DNA of 9,657 bases from Candidatus Bathyarchaeum sp. Its GTDB lineage: Archaea > Thermoproteota > Bathyarchaeia > Bathyarchaeales > Bathyarchaeaceae. Location of the stretch: positions 1 through 9,657 of the forward strand of contig PIXT01000228.1 in the NCBI GenBank assembly GCA_003096235.1. The letters are read 5' to 3'. This document shows, in pieces, positions 6,065-9,657 of this stretch (position 1 is the stretch's first letter; each line of letters opens with the position of its first letter). Under the pieces are notes generated by a model that saw only the letters and a list, made by a program, of their open reading frames with translations, was not told the DNA's origin and searched no databases. The position numbers and the translations under genes were made by a program.

Positions 6065-6595
6065 TTGAATTACTGGAAAGACATTCCTCTAGGGGAGAAG
6101 CCCCCGAAACTGGTGAATGCTGTTATCGAGGTTGTGAGTGGTTCAAGGGACAAGTACGAGTACAAGTCGGAGTGGGAAGCTTTTGTTTTGGATCGTATGA
6201 TTCCTTCGTCTGTTGTTTTTCCTGTCGAGTACGGTTTTGTTCCTCAAACATGGTACGATGATGAGGACCCTCTTGACATTATGGTTATGAGCTATGAGCC
6301 TTTAGAAGTCGGATGTGTTGTTCGTGTTCGAGTTATTGGCGTTTTGATGATTGAGGATGAAAAAGGTGTGGATTCAAAGATTTTGTCGGTTCTTGTTGAT
6401 GATGCACGATTTGAGGGAATACATGACATAATGGATGTTCACATTCACCAACTTAGAGAAATACAGGAATTCTTTGAAACATACAAACGTTTAGAGCCTC
6501 ACAAATGGGTCAACGTAAAAGAGTGGCAACCCGCAGAAAAAGCACACGAGATTGTCCAGTACGCCGCCGAAAAATATGACGCAAACAAAGCATAA
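6065..6595 (+). CDS. ppa: Inorganic pyrophosphatase, family I
   Basis: A cytoplasmic metal-dependent enzyme that hydrolyses pyrophosphate to two phosphates and so pulls biosynthetic reactions forward. The 176-residue length is normal for the single-domain prokaryotic enzyme. By alignment to the E. coli protein from memory, the expected active-site residues are Glu22, Lys30, Glu32, Arg44, Tyr56, Asp66, Asp68, Asp71, Asp97, Asp102, Lys104, Tyr139 and Lys140. The metal loop reads DEDPLDI (66-72), where the signature normally has a small residue, Asp or Asn at the second position, so Glu67 is unusual. Phe52 occupies the place of a usual Tyr in the YP motif. Neither change should abolish catalysis. 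The start is TTG; the frame gives LNYWKDIPLG, a typical beginning. It appears to be transcribed alone, with a HAD hydrolase 134 bases downstream on the same strand under its own promoter. Confidence 0.96.
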   Translation: MNYWKDIPLGEKPPKLVNAVIEVVSGSRDKYEYKSEWEAFVLDRMIPSSVVFPVEYGFVPQTWYDDEDPLDIMVMSYEPLEVGCVVRVRVIGVLMIEDEKGVDSKILSVLVDDARFEGIHDIMDVHIHQLREIQEFFETYKRLEPHKWVNVKEWQPAEKAHEIVQYAAEKYDANKA

Positions 6596-6656
6596 AGCAC
6601 TGTTCACAACCTGTTCTTTACATATTATTCGGGTGTAAGCTGCAGCTCTTTTCCTA

Positions 6657-6665
6657 CTTTTATAT
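6657..6665 (+). promoter_or_regulatory. TATA box for the HAD hydrolase
   Basis: CTTTTATAT predicts a transcript start near 6687. The leader then carries AGAGGT at 6712-6717, upstream of the ATG at 6730. Confidence 0.45.
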
Positions 6666-6729
6666 CCATTCTTCATGATGTGAACCAAAAAGGCTTTTTG
6701 TGTTCTGTCCTAGAGGTTTACGATTAACC

Positions 6730-7401
6730 ATGGCGCTTAAGGCTGTACTCTTTGATTTGGGCTTGACTCTCATACGAACTGCTTCTTTTCCTGAAATCTA
6801 CAGGCAGATTCTTGCCCGTTTTGATATTTCTGTTTCACTTGATGATGTTGTCCGAGCTCAGAAAGCAACAGAAACCGAGTTTGACACCTCAACCTATGAT
6901 GAAGAGCATCGAAAAGAATTCTGGACCAACTATAACGTTGCTTTGCTTAAGAAACTGGGCGTAGAAAAAAACACTGTGTTTGTGGCTACGCAGATTGATG
7001 AACTTTGGTGGGACTGTTCGCATGTGCAGCTTTATCCAGACGCTGAGTCTACGCTTTCTGGATTAAAAGCTAAAGGATTAAAGATTGGGCTTGTGTCTAA
7101 TGGTTTCAAGCAGGACCTTGACCGCGTTCTGGGAGAATTGGATCTGAAAAAATGGTTTGACGCAATCGTATGCATTGACTCCTGCAACTGTGCCAAGCCA
7201 GACAAACGAATCTTTCTTTATGCTCTAGATCAGCTTGGAATACAAGCAAATGAAGCCATTTTTGTCGGCGACTCTGTTTTGTACGATTATGAAGGCGCAG
7301 TAAAAGTGGGTATTAAACCCTATCTTATAGACCGAGAAAACAAGCCTCAAAGTAGATATGACACAATTGCAAGTCTAAGCGAGTTGCTGGCGATAGTATA
7401 A
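6730..7401 (+). CDS. HAD-superfamily hydrolase, subfamily IA-like
   Basis: A cytoplasmic phosphatase-like enzyme of 223 residues. All four HAD motifs are present: motif I FDLGLT with nucleophile Asp9, motif II Ser123 in LVSNGF, motif III Lys156 in CAKPDK, and motif IV GDSVLYDYEGA (180-190) with Asp181 and Asp186. Residues about 16-100 are helical and form the C1 cap that selects the substrate. Motif I has Gly11 where classical phosphatases have the general acid/base Asp; FDLG-type motifs are common in this branch, but they make the reaction hard to predict. The ATG at 6730 is preferred to the GTG at 6700, because MALKAVLFDL is the normal start of the fold and AGAGGT precedes it, though at a longish 12-base gap. 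It could be a phosphoglycolate- or nucleotide-type phosphatase; the substrate is unknown. It converges with the winged-helix gene, 16 bases away. Confidence 0.88.
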   Translation: MALKAVLFDLGLTLIRTASFPEIYRQILARFDISVSLDDVVRAQKATETEFDTSTYDEEHRKEFWTNYNVALLKKLGVEKNTVFVATQIDELWWDCSHVQLYPDAESTLSGLKAKGLKIGLVSNGFKQDLDRVLGELDLKKWFDAIVCIDSCNCAKPDKRIFLYALDQLGIQANEAIFVGDSVLYDYEGAVKVGIKPYLIDRENKPQSRYDTIASLSELLAIV

Positions 7402-7410
7402 AAAAGAAAA
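7400..7410 (-). terminator. T-tract terminator for the regulator operon
   Basis: The minus strand reads TTTTCTTTTTT starting seven bases after the stop codon of the winged-helix gene. This is a typical archaeal oligo-T terminator. It overlaps the stop codon of the convergent HAD gene. Confidence 0.5.
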
Positions 7411-7417
7411 CAGGTGG

Positions 7418-7759
7418 CTATTCGGGCAAGTCCTCAAATACCTGTTTCATGCTTTTTCTGTATTCTTTGAATGCTATTCGTCCCTTGTCTGTGAGCTTTA
7501 ATGTGGTGTGGGGTTTCTTGTCTATGAACTCCTTTTCAACTGCAACGTAACCTGTATTCTCCAGCTTGCGCATGTGAGATGATATATTGCCCCATGTTAA
7601 TCCTGTTTGGCGCTGCAAGAAAAGAAAGTCTGCGCTTTCAACAACAAAAAGATGAGCCATGATTATGAGCCTTGCAGGTTCATGTATTATCTTGTCGATG
7701 TTCTGAACAGCCTTGTATTCATCATTGTTTGTTTTGTTTTGGTTCATTTCCTTATGCAT
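7418..7759 (-). CDS. Winged-helix transcriptional regulator (HTH_34/ArsR-like)
   Basis: A 113-residue DNA-binding protein consisting of one winged helix-turn-helix domain and short tails. Residues 18-40 form the first helix (IIHEPARLIIMAHL), residues 44-54 the second (DFLFLQRQTGL), and residues 55-71 the recognition helix (TWGNISSHMRKLENTGYV). The β-wing spans about 72-90 (VEKEFIDKKPHTTLKLT), followed by a C-terminal helix likely used for dimerisation. This is the style of the HTH_34 or ArsR/MarR-like family. No metal-binding cysteines are present, so a metal sensor is unlikely. The gene overlaps the end of the upstream six-helix membrane protein gene by eight bases, implying translational coupling. 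The probable target is the inverted repeat at 8384-8415 in the operon's own promoter. M5 is an alternative start. The family call is firm; autoregulation is inferred. Confidence 0.88.
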   Translation of the reverse strand: MHKEMNQNKTNNDEYKAVQNIDKIIHEPARLIIMAHLFVVESADFLFLQRQTGLTWGNISSHMRKLENTGYVAVEKEFIDKKPHTTLKLTDKGRIAFKEYRKSMKQVFEDLPE

Positions 7760-8357
7760 CCACTGTTTCAGTTGCTTTAGGGTATTTGTGTACGAAACGA
7801 ATCATCATGACCAACCCGACAGTCAATACTATGCTGCCTAGTACGGTTAAGTAGTAATAAACAGGGAAACTAATGAAGTGCCCGCCAAAAAACAACGTTA
7901 GTGTCAGCAATGCGTATGCGTATATGCGGTTTATTTTGAAAGCATAACCGCCCAACAAGAACAGAGATGAAACTGCTATCCCGATGGTGAGCATATAATT
8001 GTCGATAACAAACAACAACCATTCTGGTGTGCCTGAACTTGTGGTTTGCATAAACGCAAATATGCCCGCTACCATGGAAACTAACCCTAAAACAAGTATT
8101 AGTGCTGTTATTTTTTTGGTTCTTTGTTGTGAAAATTTGACGTAGCCCATTCTGGGAACCGTGACAAGTTTCTTGATGCCTGCATAAAGTGAAACCGCTA
8201 AAGCTCCTGCAACACCGCCTAACCAAGGCATTTCTGCAAGCATAACTGCTGCAAACATTAAAATTACAAATGCTATGGTGATTTCTAGTATTCCGTCTTG
8301 GTGGTATGATGTGTATGCTTTTCGTTCGATTTCTTTCAGGTTTATTTTGCTGTTCAT
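7752..8357 (-). CDS. Six-helix membrane protein paired with a winged-helix regulator
   Basis: A 201-residue integral membrane protein with about six transmembrane helices near residues 25-40, 45-61, 83-103, 112-135, 143-161 and 166-187. The N-terminal tail is cytoplasmic and contains KAYTSYHQDGILEI (13-26). The loop between helices 2 and 3 holds TVPRMGYVKF followed by basic residues (66-81). Both stretches look like conserved family motifs; I recall similar proteins beside winged-helix regulators in archaea and bacteria, but cannot name a family. No catalytic motif is visible. The ATG start has AGGCGAG four bases upstream and a TATA box within an inverted repeat. The gene is first in a two-gene operon whose second gene encodes the regulator. 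It may sense a membrane condition or be the regulated output, for example in stress response or export. That role is unproven. Confidence 0.82.
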   Translation of the reverse strand: MNSKINLKEIERKAYTSYHQDGILEITIAFVILMFAAVMLAEMPWLGGVAGALAVSLYAGIKKLVTVPRMGYVKFSQQRTKKITALILVLGLVSMVAGIFAFMQTTSSGTPEWLLFVIDNYMLTIGIAVSSLFLLGGYAFKINRIYAYALLTLTLFFGGHFISFPVYYYLTVLGSIVLTVGLVMMIRFVHKYPKATETVDA

Positions 8358-8383
8358 TGGTCTCGCCTGTCACAACAACTGTT

Positions 8384-8415
8384 CTTTGTAATATATAATA
8401 CTTTGCATTACAAAG
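8384..8415. promoter_or_regulatory. Palindromic operator bracketing a TATA box
   Basis: CTTTGTAAT (8384-8392) and ATTACAAAG (8407-8415) form a perfect 9-bp inverted repeat with a 14-base spacer and centres about 23 bases apart, close to two helical turns. The spacer side contains the minus-strand TATA box. Within the right half, CTTTG and CAAAG (8401-8415) make a tighter near-palindrome. Binding of a dimeric regulator here would occlude TBP, so the encoded winged-helix protein is the obvious candidate ligand. Confidence 0.6.
8389..8401 (-). promoter_or_regulatory. TATA box of the membrane protein/regulator operon
   Basis: The minus strand reads GTATTATATATTA across this stretch, the most TATA-like sequence upstream of the ATG at 8357. 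It predicts a transcript start near 8369 and a leader of about a dozen bases. Confidence 0.6.
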
Positions 8416-8458
8416 TAGTTTGCAACATAAGGAACGTAGAACACAACATAAAAACAAT

Positions 8459-8482
8459 AAAAAAGGAACCCAAAAGCGTTCC
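8459..8482 (-). terminator. Hairpin plus T-tract terminator of the GyrI-like gene
   Basis: On the minus strand GGAAC, an eight-base loop and GTTCC are followed at once by six T residues, then ATTG and a further T5. It lies 23 bases after the stop codon at 8506. In archaea the T-tract is the usual signal; the stem resembles a bacterial intrinsic terminator. It separates this gene from the regulator operon downstream. Confidence 0.6.
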
Positions 8483-8505
8483 AGATCACAAAACGGGACA
8501 AACCA

Positions 8506-8988
8506 CTAATCTATCGGAGCATAAATCTCAATCAGCAAATCGTCCTCAGAAACTGCGTGCGGATCATTCAAATAAATTTCCCGCATTGGACCTGTAATCG
8601 TTTTATTATTCTCCTCCAGCCACGCAAACAACTTTTCATATGTAGCTCCTTCCTCCCGATACGGACCTTTATGCACTGTCTTAACCATCTTAGCTGCGGG
8701 CAACTCGTAACAAGTTATTTCATCCGTTTCCTTACCCCGTTCCAGTATCGGAATAGCAACCTCCACATTCGCATTTCCTTCCTTGTCTGCTTTTGTTGCA
8801 GTTTCTACACTGGTTTCATGGCAAATGTACATTGGTGGTCCAATCATTTGGATGCCGTTTTGTGCTGCATATTGGCATATTTGCGGAATCATCTCTCCAA
8901 TGATTTTATATGGTCCTTGTTTTTTTGTGCCCAACACTAGCTGAGGCTCCACGTTCAATATAGAAAATTTTTGGCTCAAGTTTTTCAC
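8506..8988 (-). CDS. GyrI-like / AraC effector-binding domain protein
   Basis: A stand-alone small-molecule-binding domain of up to 160 residues, with no DNA-binding part. The fold repeats a β-α-β-β unit. The first half contains KQGPYKIIGEMIPQI (23-37) and IGPPMYICHE (49-58). The second contains VHKGPYREEGATYEKL (104-119) and TGPMREIYLNDP (132-143), ending in LLIEIYAPI. The HxGPY, GPxxEIYxxDP and EIxxPI elements are hallmarks of the GyrI-like or SOUL-like superfamily. Members bind hydrophobic cationic compounds, inhibit gyrase (SbmC) or act as hydrolases. Glu137, in the EIY motif, corresponds to the conserved ligand-contacting glutamate. The GTG at 8988 has little ribosome binding site. A TTG at 8979 with GGGTG six bases upstream is at least as likely and would shorten the protein by three residues. 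It has its own terminator and is divergent from trmI. Confidence 0.9.
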   Translation of the reverse strand: MKNLSQKFSILNVEPQLVLGTKKQGPYKIIGEMIPQICQYAAQNGIQMIGPPMYICHETSVETATKADKEGNANVEVAIPILERGKETDEITCYELPAAKMVKTVHKGPYREEGATYEKLFAWLEENNKTITGPMREIYLNDPHAVSEDDLLIEIYAPID

Positions 8989-9021
8989 CCGTTTTTGCTT
9001 TAGAGCGTGTTTGTATTTAGG

Positions 9022-9029
9022 GTTTAAGC
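9022..9029 (-). promoter_or_regulatory. Possible TATA box for the GyrI-like gene
   Basis: The minus strand reads GCTTAAAC, predicting a start near 9000. A second AT-rich option (CTAAATAC, about 9013-9020) would give an almost leaderless message, so the exact box is unsure. Confidence 0.3.
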
Positions 9030-9080
9030 ATTATCGTAACCCAATAAAGTAGAGAGGTAAGTGAAACAAATTCAGGGAAC

Positions 9081-9107
9081 TGATTGCTGTTTTGTAGAGC
9101 GCAATCA
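9081..9107. repeat. 7-bp inverted repeat upstream of the trmI TATA box
   Basis: TGATTGC (9081-9087) and GCAATCA (9101-9107) are perfect arms separated by 13 bases, with centres 20 bases apart. The right arm ends six bases before TATAAATA, so it covers or adjoins the BRE. Arms this short occur by chance several times in a window of this size; only the position makes it notable. Confidence 0.35.
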
Positions 9108-9112
9108 TTTAG

Positions 9113-9120
9113 TATAAATA
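9113..9120 (+). promoter_or_regulatory. TATA box for trmI
   Basis: TATAAATA is a near-ideal archaeal TATA box. It predicts a transcript start near 9142 and a leader of about 17-20 bases before the tandem ATG codons at 9159 and 9162. Confidence 0.65.
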
Positions 9121-9158
9121 GGGTGTTTGTGTCAAACCGTAGATAGAACTGTGTGATA

Positions 9159-9657
9159 ATGATGACTGAGTTAATTGTTGAAGGCAGTGACGTTTTCCTT
9201 TACCTAGACAGGAGAAGAACATATCTGGTTAAAGTGGAGGCAGAAAAGAGCTTTCACACACACAAAGGCTACATCCAACTAGGAGAGTTAATCGGAAAAG
9301 AGTATGGAACCCGAATATCAAGCAGCATGGACATAGAATTTGTTGCACTAAAGCCCAACCTTCGAGACTATATCTTCAAAACAAACAGACGAACCCAAAT
9401 CTCTTACCCCAAGGACATTTCCCTTATCATCATGTACAGCGGAATAGGTCCCGGAAGCCGCGTAGTCGAAGCTGGAACCGGAACAGGCGCTCTCACAAGC
9501 GCAATTGCACACTACATCAAACCCACTGGACGTGTTTACACTTATGAAATGCGTCAAGAATTCCAACAAAATGCCAAAAAAAACTTGGAACGCGCAGGGC
9601 TCCTAGATTATGTGGAACTAAAAGAGGGTGACGTAACAGAAGGCATTGAAGAAAAGG
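9159..9657 (+). CDS. trmI: tRNA (adenine-N1-)-methyltransferase TrmI, N-terminal part
   Basis: The first 166 codons of a gene that continues beyond the window. The enzyme transfers a methyl group from S-adenosylmethionine to N1 of adenine 58 (and, in some archaea, 57) in the T-loop of tRNA, usually as a homotetramer. Residues 1-65 form the family's β-rich N-terminal domain. Then come KPNLRDYIFKTNRRTQISYP (65-84) with the YPKD motif at 83-86, and the SAM-binding motif VVEAGTGTGALT at 102-113. Glu130 at the end of the next strand (YTYE) should contact the SAM ribose. The spacing matches archaeal TrmI closely. Two adjacent ATG codons (9159, 9162) are both possible starts; GTGAT just upstream gives only a weak ribosome binding site. 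The promoter has a strong TATA box. Nothing in the visible half departs from the family. Confidence 0.96.
   Translation, partial: MMTELIVEGSDVFLYLDRRRTYLVKVEAEKSFHTHKGYIQLGELIGKEYGTRISSSMDIEFVALKPNLRDYIFKTNRRTQISYPKDISLIIMYSGIGPGSRVVEAGTGTGALTSAIAHYIKPTGRVYTYEMRQEFQQNAKKNLERAGLLDYVELKEGDVTEGIEEK

Noticed and set aside
7870..8457. 195-codon minus-strand frame overlapping the six-helix membrane protein
   Set aside because: Its composition (Cys, His, Arg-rich with no domain pattern) is that of an out-of-frame translation of the real gene.

Overview
The window looks archaeal. It holds an archaeal-type TrmI tRNA methyltransferase, an SpoIIM/DUF95 membrane protein, a Bud32/RIO-like kinase, and a winged-helix regulator followed by a small membrane protein. 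Several starts are GTG or TTG behind short GGTG-type Shine-Dalgarno sites, and AT-rich TATA-like boxes lie about 25 bases upstream of inferred transcript starts. The composition (roughly 40% G+C) and the gene set would suit a mesophilic Thermoproteota relative such as Bathyarchaeia. That placement is an inference; no rRNA or tRNA gene is present to settle it.

Layout. Positions 1-191 (-) hold the N-terminus of a membrane-anchored protein cut by the window edge. Positions 192-500 are non-coding. A very small gene (501-644, +) and a four-helix membrane protein with repeated DUF4234-like units (808-1629, +) follow. The latter runs tail to tail, 8 bases apart, into an SpoIIM-family membrane protein (1638-2360, -). 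That gene is divergent from a 558-residue fusion of a degenerate nucleotidyltransferase-like domain, a helical middle and a kinase domain (2437-4113, +). The fusion converges on a 540-residue coiled-coil protein (4175-5797, -). A 267-base divergent spacer separates this from inorganic pyrophosphatase (6065-6595, +), which is followed by a HAD-family hydrolase (6730-7401, +).

The right third contains an overlapping minus-strand pair: a six-helix membrane protein (7752-8357) and a winged-helix regulator (7418-7759). Their promoter carries a 9-bp perfect inverted repeat that brackets the TATA box. Upstream is a GyrI-like effector-binding protein (8506-8988, -) with a hairpin-plus-T-tract terminator, and then the 5' part of trmI (9159-9657, +), divergent from it.

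Most genes are single units, arranged as alternating convergent and divergent pairs. The exception is the regulator/membrane-protein operon, which looks autoregulated. Housekeeping functions (ppa, trmI) are interspersed with poorly characterised proteins. No mobile element, CRISPR array, tRNA or rRNA was found. The best candidates for undescribed biology are the nucleotidyltransferase-kinase fusion, the coiled-coil protein with matching aromatic motifs at both ends of its coil, and the regulator/membrane-protein pair with its operator.
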